64,000 nucleotides of DNA from contig JACJVZ010000004.1 of NCBI GenBank assembly GCA_020637445.1, positions 1 to 64,000 of the forward strand, written 5' to 3'. Shown here piece by piece: positions 9,701-17,344 of this stretch (its first letter is position 1; every line of letters starts with the position of its first letter). Under the pieces are notes generated by a model. The model worked only from the letters and a program-made list of their open reading frames with translations. It ran no database searches and was not told where the DNA came from. Made by a program: the position numbers and the translations under genes. The stretch comes from Calditrichota bacterium (GTDB lineage Bacteria > Electryoneota > RPQS01).

Positions 9701-9758
9701 AAGCTTGTTATTGTTCTTCGGATTACCGATGTTATACAGATTATGGAGAGGTAAGTAG
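6708..9758 (+). CDS. RND efflux permease (AcrB/HAE-like)
   Basis: 1016 residues, full length for the family. TM1 is at the N-terminus followed by MPVSLFPDITFPRIVI. There are two large periplasmic loops (about 35-330 and 545-850), helices 2-6 and 8-12, and the proton-relay pair Asp397-Asp398 in TM4 (AVGLIIDDAIVVIEHAF). The second half holds SFVGVIMIIGIVAENAVF and RTRPILMTTLAAVLALSPLA. Duplicated aspartates at this position are typical of drug or lipophile exporters, whereas classical CzcA proteins carry a different pattern, so metal specificity is not assured despite the CusRS-like regulators upstream. No gene follows for 100 bases. Confidence 0.93.
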   Translation: MSPFHYAQKHTKAVLFSVVAIAVAGIAMMLKMPVSLFPDITFPRIVILADNGEEPADRMMVEVTKPLEEVASSLQGVNVVRSITSRGSSEISILLDWNTDVLQTLELLQGRISNIRNELPATASIQAEQMSIAVFPIQGYSLTSDTQSLVELRDLALYQIRPALMRVNGVARVEVTGGDTREFTVILDPDKLASYYIDATQVTDAIDKSNTVASSGLLADNHLLYLSLVSGLLKSVEDIAGVVVTVKNDVPVFVRDVADVKPGVEDNYIRTTAHGHDAVLINIIKQPTGSTVQIGKDVTRVLSTIDLPQGVHFENFYDQSDFINRSILSTRDAILIGILLAMAVMFVFLRSSRVMLVIVLFVPSVIAATLALLYLFGETVNIMTLGGIAAAVGLIIDDAIVVIEHAFAQCPRGIQASNLRQVFRETIGPAIREFLPAIIGSTSCTIVIFIPLAFLSGITGAFFKSLSVTMVTALAVSFLFSISVAPLFASLFLRGKDIAHELSIEKHTSRLAKWYERVLRKLLHLRGLVVLGTGVVFVLTFLIYKQIGSDFLPHMDEGSFVLDYMSPPGTSLDETNRMLVGVENVLMSIPEVDSYSRRTGTQLGFFITEPNNGDFLVKLKQRRNRNIDNVMDEVRTRIEESQPALQIDIFQLMGDVIGDLTNSPSPVEIKVFGDSPEVMQKTAKQIASLIETVPGIVDAFDGIVISGPSMIVNVDPVKAARDGLNTADLAGQIENIMRGRVGSNIQKGEKLVGIHVRYPDSYRSDLQAIEQLSVLNDQGISVPLKNIATIEMTGGQAELNREDLRQLVAVTARVSGRDLGSAIHDIQLKLRNNLVLPKGVALEYGGVYQTQQESFRGLLLVAIGAIILVFLVLLFEFGEFAVPLSILPIALLALLGSFAALWLSGVTFNISSFVGVIMIIGIVAENAVFVMHTIRTRIAAGDSLDTAIVTASLIRTRPILMTTLAAVLALSPLALGLGGGSRMQQPLAIAVIGGFSISSLLLFFGLPMLYRLWRGK

Positions 9759-9858
9759 CAGCCGCTCAGGTCATTGCGGTCGAATACCGATCCTACAAGA
9801 TCCGTACTCCTTCGAAACGACCAAAAGAGTCTTGTCGAAACACCGCTTTCTAAAGTGT

Positions 9859-10806
9859 ATGACTGAACAGTCAACAAAATCCCCGTTTTTCCCGCCGGAA
9901 AGTACGCTCGTCATCTGGAATCCAGCCTCAGGCACCCGCAGATCAAGGGTAAGAGCCCGTCAGACTATCGCACTCTTGGAGCGAGACGGATATAAAGTTA
10001 CACAAACGCAAAAACCTGGACACGCTACGGAGATTATCAAGAAACGGGGTCCTCAGGGAGTACGCGCTCTTGTGGTAGTTGGTGGGGACGGGACATTGAA
10101 CGAGTCTATCCAAAGCTTACCGACATACGTTCCCGTTGCATTCTTTCCCGGCGGCTCGGTCAATCTCTTCGCACTCAATCTCCGTATCCCCGATAGCCCC
10201 AAGCGTTGGATAAATATGTTACACACTGGGAAGGTAATTTCGGCGCGAAACGGGCGTTGCAATGATCTGCAATTTCATAGCACGGCCTCAGTCGGCTTCG
10301 ATGCCTATGTGGTCTCGCGTGTGCCGGGTCGTCTAAGGCACACGCTAAACAAAACCGCGTTCGCAATATCGCTTCTCGTCGCTGTTTTCACGTGGCGACA
10401 ACCGGTCTTTGCAGTCAACATTGATGGTGAAGATATCTCGGAAAAGATCAACTGCATTATTGTCAATCGTGGTGAACACTATGCCGGACGATACAGGGTC
10501 TTTTCTGGATTGCAGCCCGGAAACGAAAAGCTGCACTACATGATATTGACGGGCAGTTCTCGCTGGAGCCATCTAAAGCATCTCTTTGGATTGGTGTTCG
10601 GAACTCTTGCGCGGATGAAAACAGCCCGATGTGGAGAAGCCAAGGAAATTACCATAGATGCCAATCCGCCCGAGTTTGTTCAATGCGACGGCGAATTGGC
10701 CGGGCGAACCCCAATTAAGTTCTCGCTGGAGTCTGTAAGGCAATTCGTGTTGGTTGAACAACAGCTTTCGCGCGGATTTCAGCATCCTGTTTCAAGGCAG
10801 CTCTGA
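9859..10806 (+). CDS. Diacylglycerol-kinase-family lipid kinase (YegS/BmrU-like)
   Basis: 315 residues from the ATG at 9859; a longer frame from a TTG at 9832 is less likely. It has the family N-terminus (VIWNPASGTRRSR, for the usual NP.SG), the nucleotide-binding GGDGTLNE motif at about 82-89, FFPGGSVNLFA (for the usual P.GT.N..A), and the C-terminal beta sandwich ending FVQCDGELAG (usual DGE). These enzymes phosphorylate diacylglycerol, sphingoid bases or similar lipid alcohols at the inner membrane. It heads a cassette with two PAP2-type proteins and a START-like protein, so it probably serves envelope-lipid turnover or remodelling. Confidence 0.9.
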   Translation: MTEQSTKSPFFPPESTLVIWNPASGTRRSRVRARQTIALLERDGYKVTQTQKPGHATEIIKKRGPQGVRALVVVGGDGTLNESIQSLPTYVPVAFFPGGSVNLFALNLRIPDSPKRWINMLHTGKVISARNGRCNDLQFHSTASVGFDAYVVSRVPGRLRHTLNKTAFAISLLVAVFTWRQPVFAVNIDGEDISEKINCIIVNRGEHYAGRYRVFSGLQPGNEKLHYMILTGSSRWSHLKHLFGLVFGTLARMKTARCGEAKEITIDANPPEFVQCDGELAGRTPIKFSLESVRQFVLVEQQLSRGFQHPVSRQL

Positions 10807-10916
10807 GAGCGAAAGGAACGAACTTTTGGAACGAGAGCTTCCACTCTTGTTGCAAAAGCAACTCCTTCTAATTACGAAGAAACAAATTGCATTCAAATCC
10901 ACAAAAGTCCTGGTCA

Positions 10917-11963
10917 ATGCACTTAATAATCGTGTCACTCTCAATACTGGTTAGCACTGCAGTTGCAAGCACCGCTCTAAAATGTCCGGAACTGTTCGAC
11001 AACCCGCAAAACGGCATGAAAGCGTGCGGAGGCACCATGAAGGTCTACCATGTTAAGCCCGGAGTGGACTACGCCTATATTCGTCCACCGAACTCCCGCT
11101 ACTACAATTTTCTATACAAGGATTTCGGCAGCTACTTTCGTACAACATTCAATAGACCCAATCTCCCCTACATCGGAGCGATGGTGGTTGGAACCGGACT
11201 GCTAGTCTATTTCGACCAGGATATTATCGATGGAGCGCAGCATATTGGAGATGAAGTCGGACTCAATCATACAAGCAAACAAAAGCCGCTGACAAACTGG
11301 GGTGTCAAGGTTGGCGGCAAAACGATAGGTACGCCGCTCAATGTGCCGCAAGACCTGGAAACAGGTATGTACTTCCTTGGTGACGGCATTGTGCATAGTT
11401 CGATTGCAGTCGGCTTTTGGGGTTACGGTCAACTGTCGGGAGACAAGCGTGCGTTGCAGACGGGCACTCAGTGCATTGAAGCGATCGTAGCCACCGGAAC
11501 GATGATCCAGATTCTTAAGCATAGCTTCGGTCGGGAAAGTCCCAATGCCCGGACTGTCGACGGCGGCAAATGGCGTTTATTTCCCAATCCGTCGGACTAT
11601 CAGAATCATGTTCCAAATTATGATGCGATGCCCAGTGGTCATATAGCGACAGCGATGGCGACGGTAACGGTTATCGCCGACAATTACCCGGACAAGAAGT
11701 GGATCAGACCGATGGGCTATTCGCTCATGGGAATTTTGATGTATGCAATGCTTAATAACGGCGTACACTGGGCGAGCGACTACCCATTGGGAATATCCAT
11801 CGGCTATACGTTCGCGAAGATTTGCGATGGTCGCGCACGGACGATTTTGAGCGGCAAAGGCAGTGAAGAAGTAAATGGCAAGGTGTCAAAGCGTGACCAC
11901 ATTTCCCTGTTGCCATATCTTGGCAACAATTCAATGGGACTGAGATTGGGCTACGAATTCTGA
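10917..11963 (+). CDS. Exported PAP2-superfamily protein with degenerate motifs
   Basis: 348 residues from the ATG at 10917, which starts a clear signal peptide (MHLIIVSLSILVSTAVAS); an upstream in-frame TTG at 10887 is unlikely. The PAP2 core lies at about 140-310. Motif C2 is intact (MPSGHIATAMA), and the Lys of C1 and the His/Asp of C3 are present (KHSFGRESP; GVHWASDYPLG). By eye the C1 Arg of K-x6-RP is Ser and the C3 Arg six residues before the His is Met. PAP2 enzymes dephosphorylate lipid phosphates or pyrophosphates; with two phosphate-binding arginines apparently gone, activity here is uncertain. Confidence 0.82.
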   Translation: MHLIIVSLSILVSTAVASTALKCPELFDNPQNGMKACGGTMKVYHVKPGVDYAYIRPPNSRYYNFLYKDFGSYFRTTFNRPNLPYIGAMVVGTGLLVYFDQDIIDGAQHIGDEVGLNHTSKQKPLTNWGVKVGGKTIGTPLNVPQDLETGMYFLGDGIVHSSIAVGFWGYGQLSGDKRALQTGTQCIEAIVATGTMIQILKHSFGRESPNARTVDGGKWRLFPNPSDYQNHVPNYDAMPSGHIATAMATVTVIADNYPDKKWIRPMGYSLMGILMYAMLNNGVHWASDYPLGISIGYTFAKICDGRARTILSGKGSEEVNGKVSKRDHISLLPYLGNNSMGLRLGYEF

Positions 11964-12044
11964 CAGCACTCTATATCTGATATGGAGATGCGAAACACAA
12001 AAAGAATATCAGGAAGCGAAAGACTTGCAAAAGCAAACGTCACA

Positions 12045-12749
12045 ATGAGACGCTGTTCGCTCCTATTATCACTCTTTTTTGTATTCGGATTGATATTAGT
12101 GATGACCGAAATTAGTATCGGGTTTGACGGCTCATCAGAACAGATAAACCAAGATCTTCGCAATGGGAAGATCCTAATTGACCGACCTGACGGAGTGCAG
12201 GTGCATGAGATCGGTGCTCGGGCCATGGGAGTAGTCGCCGCACCAATTGAAGATGTCTGGGCTGCAGTCATCGACTTTAATAACAAAGCTGAATGGATGC
12301 CGAACATAGAGGCTACGCACATCGTAACCGACGCTATACTGAAGGAATTGGAAAGTCAGGAGAAATGGGATCGGAAATCTTTTCAAGAAATGGTTGGACA
12401 CTACTTCAGTGACAGTCTGTATAGTGATACCGTGTACGTTTGCTATGACGTGAAAATGCCGTTCCCCTTCGCTCGTCGTTGGTACTTATTGAAAATCATT
12501 TTGAATCACGAACAATATCTAGTCAAATGGTCAATGGTAGCCGGAAATCTGAATACAAATCACGGGTCGTGGGAGTTGAAGCCATTTGAGGATGATGCCC
12601 TGAAAACGGTCGTGCTGTATACAACCTATTCGGACCCTGGACTCTTGTTGCCAAGATCAATTCTTGGAGTTGGAGTAGCAAAGACCCTTCCCAAGGTGAT
12701 TGAAGGGCTTCGAAACGAAACCGCACATGCAGTTAGAAAGCAAGATTGA
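12045..12749 (+). CDS. START/polyketide-cyclase-like (SRPBCC) lipid-binding protein, exported
   Basis: 234 residues from the ATG at 12045, which opens a signal peptide or anchor (RRCSLLLSLFFVFGLILVM); in-frame ATGs at 11982 and 11988 are alternatives. The body has the SRPBCC/START pattern: an early strand and helix GVVAAPIEDVWAAVIDFNNK, then EWMPNIEATHIV, a set of strands (YVCYDVKMPFPFARRWYLLK, GSWELKPF) and a long C-terminal helix (VAKTLPKVIEGLRNETAHA). It likely binds a lipid or other hydrophobic ligand in the envelope. It is sandwiched between two PAP2 genes, and its stop overlaps a possible TTG start of the next gene, so one operon is likely. Confidence 0.78.
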   Translation: MRRCSLLLSLFFVFGLILVMTEISIGFDGSSEQINQDLRNGKILIDRPDGVQVHEIGARAMGVVAAPIEDVWAAVIDFNNKAEWMPNIEATHIVTDAILKELESQEKWDRKSFQEMVGHYFSDSLYSDTVYVCYDVKMPFPFARRWYLLKIILNHEQYLVKWSMVAGNLNTNHGSWELKPFEDDALKTVVLYTTYSDPGLLLPRSILGVGVAKTLPKVIEGLRNETAHAVRKQD

Positions 12750-12787
12750 ATATTAGAAGTTGGCCGTTTAGAATTGCTTCCTCCGCT

Positions 12788-13621
12788 ATGAAAGTACGTT
12801 TCTTCGCAACGCCGGTAACTGAGTCCATAGCAGTGTTTCTGCTGTTGGTGGCCATCTGTTGTTCTGTTGCGTCTGCGACCGAAAGCAACGGACAGTCTCG
12901 TGAAAGGATGCTTCACTCTGATGCGTCCGATTTCAAGTCAGCCACTTTTCATATGCTGAAGGCACCATTTTGCATGAAACGTGCAGCGCTGTTGCCTGTT
13001 GCGTGTGCGTTCACAACAGTCTTTGTCAGTTCGCTCGGAGATATTCCTGCCCGTCATCATACAACCCGGATTAGTTCCGGCTGGGCGTTTGAGGTCGCAA
13101 ACGTTGGCCACGCGTTTCAAAGTGTCCCGGTCCTTTTTGGCTCAATGGGCGGGTGTTATCTGCTTGGTGCGTTGATCGGAAAGCCGGGACTCAGAAGGTG
13201 CGGTTTGGAGTTGATGGAAGCGCAACTCATCTGCGGGATTGGAACGCAGCTCACCAAAAATATCGTGGGCCGCGATCGTCCCTATTTGAACACAGGGCCG
13301 ACGAACTTCAGAGGACCAAGTCTTCAGAATGCGCATCACTCATTCTTCTCCGGCGACGCGAGCGTGGCATTCGTTCAGGCTTCAGTATTGTCCGCTGAAC
13401 TGAAGTCCGTGCCGTTAGCAATCGTTCTCTACGGGCTGGCAACATCAACAGCCTTCCAACGGCTTTATGCAGACAAACACTGGTTGTCGGACACGGTCGC
13501 GGCGGCTATTTGGGGAAGCGCGGTTGGCTTGGGCGTAGTCCATTTGAACCGCTCCTCCAAGCTAAAAGGATCTTCGTTGGGATTCTCGACAAATTCAATT
13601 CAGTTCTCGTACGGATTCTAA
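12788..13621 (+). CDS. PAP2-superfamily phosphatase-like membrane protein, C2 motif altered
   Basis: 277 residues from ATG 12788; a TTG at 12746 overlapping the previous stop (TTGA) is an alternative that would couple translation. Hydrophobic N-terminus, then the PAP2 core. C1 is intact (KNIVGRDRP) and C3 is intact (RLYADKHWLSD). C2 reads FFSGDAS, where the usual PSGH histidine is Asp. That His is the proposed general acid of the superfamily, so the protein may be inactive, have shifted chemistry, or belong to a subfamily that tolerates the change. It complements the neighbouring PAP2 protein at 10917, which keeps PSGH but lacks arginines. Confidence 0.82.
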   Translation: MKVRFFATPVTESIAVFLLLVAICCSVASATESNGQSRERMLHSDASDFKSATFHMLKAPFCMKRAALLPVACAFTTVFVSSLGDIPARHHTTRISSGWAFEVANVGHAFQSVPVLFGSMGGCYLLGALIGKPGLRRCGLELMEAQLICGIGTQLTKNIVGRDRPYLNTGPTNFRGPSLQNAHHSFFSGDASVAFVQASVLSAELKSVPLAIVLYGLATSTAFQRLYADKHWLSDTVAAAIWGSAVGLGVVHLNRSSKLKGSSLGFSTNSIQFSYGF

Positions 13622-13763
13622 CGAGCTACTTGCTCAAGTCCGATTTCGCGATAGAACGCCCTGCCAGCTGTATGTATTTGTAGAGTAGCCTTTCAGTAAA
13701 TCAGCTTAGAAACAGTATTTGTGACTCCACAATGTTCGGCACTGACAACCTCGCTACCTACCG

Positions 13764-13965
13764 TCTTGTTTTTGTCCTGTAAAGGGTTGTCGTCAATGCT
13801 AAAAACATAGACTTAGCAGTAAAACGAGAAAAGCCCCAAACGGGCTTTCTCGTTGATTATGTTTGTCTTATAAGTGAGGTCTGAACAATGACAGCTCTTT
13901 CGATTCCTGCCGTCTCCACAATTGCACCCTTGTTTAGTATGAACTTAGCAAGGTTGTTTTGCTAT
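13764..13965. repeat. Direct repeat copy B (partner of 317-516)
   Basis: This lies in the gene-free stretch 13622-14413. It carries the same order as copy A: TTTTTGTCCTGT (13770-13781), ACATAGACTTAGCAGTAAAA, the GCCC/GGGC hairpin (13830-13848), the tmRNA/tRNA-like tail TTTCGATTCCTGCCGTCTCC (13898-13917) running into ACAA, and a decayed version of the following hairpin. An inverted TTACAGGACAAA follows at about 13994-14005, so the copy is also bracketed by short inverted repeats. The remaining 14010-14413 holds short open frames on both strands that match nothing I recognise. Confidence 0.6.
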
Positions 13966-14413
13966 CTGGTATCAACCAGTTGCAAATGATTACAGGACAA
14001 ATACAGGACATTCCGAAAATTTGATCTATGCAAGGCCAACACGGGTCGCGTTTTTATTCGGTTTACGAGGTATGTTCAAGTGGAAGGACGCGGGAAACGT
14101 ACTTTCCGTCAATGACTAACTCCACAACAGTGAGATTTGCTGTTGTTTGTTCTGACCAGCTTAGACGCTTTGCCAATGTTCGTGTGATTATGCTCAATTC
14201 GTGGGGGCCAACTGCAGAGCGAAAGAAAAAGGAGTCCGTTGTAGTGCAACGTATGTAGTAAAAGCTGCCTGGCACGAGATGCACGGCAAAGAAAATGGCA
14301 CAGACCGTGATTCTATCGCTTTTGTCTTCCAATCTTGCTAATTTCAGGCGTCAAGACCTATCTTCACGTGTCTTGCATCTAATACTTAACGATAGTCACT
14401 GATAAACGCTGCT

Positions 14414-15718
14414 ATGACCGATCCCCTCGCGGCGATTGCCCCGTTTCCTATTCAAACCGAGACCCAATCGTCCCGCTTTGACTCGTTTCGCAGACAGGCC
14501 TACGTGTGGCTTCTGTTGAGCATGTTGGCGATGGCAGCCCTGATCACGGTCCACATGGCGTTCGTTCAGGTCATGGGCTATCCGAGCGTTGGGCTTCTCA
14601 TTCTGTTTGCCGCAAGGTTCATCGAGCAAATCGGTGAACTCGCATGGCTCCAGAACTACAAGGGACACTTTAGCGAGAAAGCAAAACTAAAATACGCGGC
14701 ATTCAGTGTTGTTACCGGTGTAGCCTTTGCGTTCGCGGCGTCAATGCTCAGCAATGTCCAGGAATCACACTACGCCGCGCTGATGGTACTGCCGATTATC
14801 GTTGCTGCCGCCAGTGAACTCTCGCTCGCATATACTGTGTCTACTGTGGCGGTCTGTGCCTTTCTGACAATCTTTCAAGTCTGGTATTACTATGAGCGCC
14901 GCCCGCAGCTGACCGAATACTATGAAGCATCCACGGTAGCGCTGATCTATGTTGTTGTTGCTTTGGTTGTGCATCTACTTGTGGATATCCTGAGGCAGCG
15001 TGAAGCGTCTCTCGAACACACGATTGACGAGCTTGCTGTGACGCGCGACAAACTTGTGAACGAAGAAAAACTCGCGGCAGTAGGAAGATTGGCCAGCTCC
15101 ATTGCGCATGAGATACGAAATCCGGTATCCGTGATTTCAAGCTCGCTCGAAACCGCCTTGTCCGAAACTTCCGGCACACAATCTCGAAAAATGATGCTGA
15201 GCATCGCGCGTGAGGAAGCCAAAAGGATGGAAGTTTTGACTACCGACTTCCTCTCGTACGCGCGTCAGCAGCAGCCGGATAAGAAAGAAACTCAAATATT
15301 GACTGCGCTGGAGTATGTCCGCGATGTCGTTCAAGGGCGCGCAGCAGATTTGGCTGTATCCGTTGTTGTCAAAGTTGAAAAGGATCATTCAGTCATATGT
15401 GACCCCTACCAGATTTACCAAGCACTTATCAATCTGACGATAAACGCCATCGAAGCGAGTGACAGAAACTGTGTGGTGACACTAACAGGCGGCGTGCGCG
15501 ACGATATGGCCGTACTCGGAGTCGAAAATTCCGGAGAAGCCATACCCGCTTCGTCAATTGAGCGACTCTTTGAACCATTCTTCACTACAAAACCGCAAGG
15601 AACAGGTCTCGGTCTCGCAATCTCACACAAAATTGCATCCGCTCACGGCGGAAATCTGCGGTTGGCAGTAAACAACCCTGAGCTTATACGGTTTGAACTT
15701 ACATTACCGCTCGAATAA
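14414..15718 (+). CDS. NtrB-like sensor histidine kinase with multi-TM sensor
   Basis: 434 residues. The N-terminal half (about 30-192) is a compact multi-pass membrane sensor of about six helices without a large extracytoplasmic loop. A short coiled linker (RQREASLEHTIDELAVTRDKL) leads to the H-box IAHEIRNPVSV with His232, the N-box INLTINAIEAS, and G-boxes LFEPFFTTKPQGTGLGLAIS. This HEIRNP/FFTTK pattern is that of the NtrB/AtoS class, which pairs with sigma-54 activators. The gene for such an activator follows 27 bases later. The input signal is unknown, possibly membrane state or redox. Confidence 0.92.
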   Translation: MTDPLAAIAPFPIQTETQSSRFDSFRRQAYVWLLLSMLAMAALITVHMAFVQVMGYPSVGLLILFAARFIEQIGELAWLQNYKGHFSEKAKLKYAAFSVVTGVAFAFAASMLSNVQESHYAALMVLPIIVAAASELSLAYTVSTVAVCAFLTIFQVWYYYERRPQLTEYYEASTVALIYVVVALVVHLLVDILRQREASLEHTIDELAVTRDKLVNEEKLAAVGRLASSIAHEIRNPVSVISSSLETALSETSGTQSRKMMLSIAREEAKRMEVLTTDFLSYARQQQPDKKETQILTALEYVRDVVQGRAADLAVSVVVKVEKDHSVICDPYQIYQALINLTINAIEASDRNCVVTLTGGVRDDMAVLGVENSGEAIPASSIERLFEPFFTTKPQGTGLGLAISHKIASAHGGNLRLAVNNPELIRFELTLPLE

Positions 15719-15745
15719 CAACACGTCATAATTGAGAAATTAACC

Positions 15746-17140
15746 TTGGCACGAATTCTTGTAGTCGACGATGAAGCAAGTTCCCGCAAAGTTTTAGGCG
15801 TGATCTTAGAAGAAGACGGTCACACTGTTCAGGAAGCGGGAGGAGTGAACGAAGCGTACGACGTGTTTCAGTCACGGCCCTTTGATCTGGTGATCACGGA
15901 CCACAGGATGTCGGACGGAGACGGTCTAACTCTGCTCACCAAATGCCGCGAATTTGATTCGGAAATCCCTGTTGTCATGTTGACAGCATTTGCTTCTGTG
16001 GAGATTGCGGTAAAAGCAATGCGGCAAGGCGCGTTTGACTTCATGACCAAGCCGTTCACGCCGGATGTTGTTCGCAGTGTAATACACAGAGCCGTCGAGC
16101 GAAAGGAACTTATTCGCGAGAACCTGTTGTTGAAACGGGAGATTGGACGCCAGGAACGGTCGGGTCGCATCGTCGGAAACAGTGCTGCCATCACAGAATT
16201 GAAGCGCCTAATTGCAAAAGTGGCGTACACAAATGCGACCATTCTTATTACGGGCGAGACCGGTACAGGAAAAGAACTCGTCGCACGGCAAATTCACGAC
16301 GAGAGCAGTAGAAATCATCGTCCGTTTGTCGCGGTGAACTGCAGCGCTTTCCCAGAGCAGCTGCTTGAAAGCCAGCTATTCGGTCATGAAAAAGGCGCAT
16401 TCACTGGTGCGGATAAAACAAGGCCTGGACTCTTTGAAGCGGCCCACACAGGTACGCTGTTTCTCGATGAAGCGGGCGAAATGTCGCTGCCCTTGCAGGC
16501 GAGACTGCTTCGCGTGCTCACCGACGGCCAAATTACACGCGTGGGCTCCACGGCTGTTCGAACGGTAGATGTCCGCATCGTAGTCGCCACGCATCGCGAT
16601 CTACTGGCCAAAACAAAAGACGGAACGTTTCGCGAAGACTTATACTATCGGCTTGCGGTTGTTCCAATTCAAGTCCCGCCGTTGCGTGATCGCAGTGAAG
16701 ATATTGCTCCGCTTGCCGAACATTTCTTGCGGCATGTGATTGCCGACGCGAAACTTCCCCAGTTACGATTGGCGGACGATGCAATCGCGGCCTTGACGGC
16801 TTATGATTTCCCGGGCAATGTTCGCGAATTGAGAAACCTTGTCGAGCGCGCAAGTATTTTGGCTTCAGGTAGAGAAATAGACAAAAGTCTATTCCCTGTG
16901 TCGCTTCAAGAGTCTGGTCTTACCGGAAAGCCGAATGTGCGGCACCCGTTGTCTGCCAAAGAGTGGATAGACACTCAAGACGGTGTCAACCTCAATGATA
17001 CAATGCAAGAAGTAGAGAAAAGTATTCTCTGCAAGGCACTCGACGAAGCCGGTGGTGTCCAAGCAGTTGCGGCAAGAAACCTCGGGATTTCCCGCAGCGA
17101 CATTCAATACAAGCTGAAGAAATACGGGATCATCTCATGA
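15746..17140 (+). CDS. NtrC-family sigma-54-dependent response regulator
   Basis: 464 residues starting at TTG (no ATG stands near the conserved N-terminus ARILVVDDE). Receiver with Asp52 (LVITDHRM) and the Lys of TKPF at about 102; AAA+ domain with Walker A GETGTGKE (170-177), the sigma-54 contact loop GAFTGA (217-222), Walker B LFLDEA (238-243) and an arginine-finger region; Fis-type helix-turn-helix at about 425-464 (VAARNLGISRSDIQYKLKKY). It activates sigma-54 promoters when phosphorylated, presumably by the upstream kinase. A terminator follows; the next gene downstream encodes rubrerythrin and has a near-consensus -24/-12 element. Confidence 0.94.
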   Translation: MARILVVDDEASSRKVLGVILEEDGHTVQEAGGVNEAYDVFQSRPFDLVITDHRMSDGDGLTLLTKCREFDSEIPVVMLTAFASVEIAVKAMRQGAFDFMTKPFTPDVVRSVIHRAVERKELIRENLLLKREIGRQERSGRIVGNSAAITELKRLIAKVAYTNATILITGETGTGKELVARQIHDESSRNHRPFVAVNCSAFPEQLLESQLFGHEKGAFTGADKTRPGLFEAAHTGTLFLDEAGEMSLPLQARLLRVLTDGQITRVGSTAVRTVDVRIVVATHRDLLAKTKDGTFREDLYYRLAVVPIQVPPLRDRSEDIAPLAEHFLRHVIADAKLPQLRLADDAIAALTAYDFPGNVRELRNLVERASILASGREIDKSLFPVSLQESGLTGKPNVRHPLSAKEWIDTQDGVNLNDTMQEVEKSILCKALDEAGGVQAVAARNLGISRSDIQYKLKKYGIIS

Positions 17141-17181
17141 GGTAATCGGCATCCTGTACAAAATTTTTGACAAAGCGCAGC

Positions 17182-17218
17182 CCGTTCGTACAAATTCTCT
17201 GACTACGAACGGTTTTTT
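17182..17218 (+). terminator. Intrinsic terminator after the NtrB/NtrC-like operon
   Basis: CCGTTCGTA (17182-17190) pairs perfectly with TACGAACGG (17204-17212), followed by six Ts. Confidence 0.9.
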
Positions 17219-17267
17219 ATGCTCAAGTGACTCTTATATATACATATTATTTCGAAATTTACAATCA

Positions 17268-17283
17268 TGGCATAATACTTGTC
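17268..17283 (+). promoter_or_regulatory. Possible sigma-54 (-24/-12) promoter for rubrerythrin
   Basis: TGGCATAATACTTGTC fits the TGGCAC-N5-TTGC frame with GG and the -12 G correctly spaced, but has GT instead of GC at -12 and imperfect CG positions. A transcript would start at about 17295, 50 bases before the gene, directly downstream of an NtrC-type activator. A sigma-70-like alternative (TTGTCC, 18 bases, TAATAC at 17303-17308) overlaps, so the call is tentative. Confidence 0.35.
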
Positions 17284-17344
17284 CTATACATAACAGATCG
17301 CATAATACAATGCGAGAAGTGACAGAACAAAGAACCCCATAATT

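Noticed and set aside
14266..14281. TGGCACGAGATGCACG as a sigma-54 promoter upstream of the histidine kinase
   Set aside because: The GG to GC spacing is eight bases instead of ten, which does not fit -24/-12 promoters.
14028..14332. Open frames of 76 and 89 residues on opposite strands
   Set aside because: No recognisable domain, no ribosome site and both overlap each other; probably chance frames beside the repeat.
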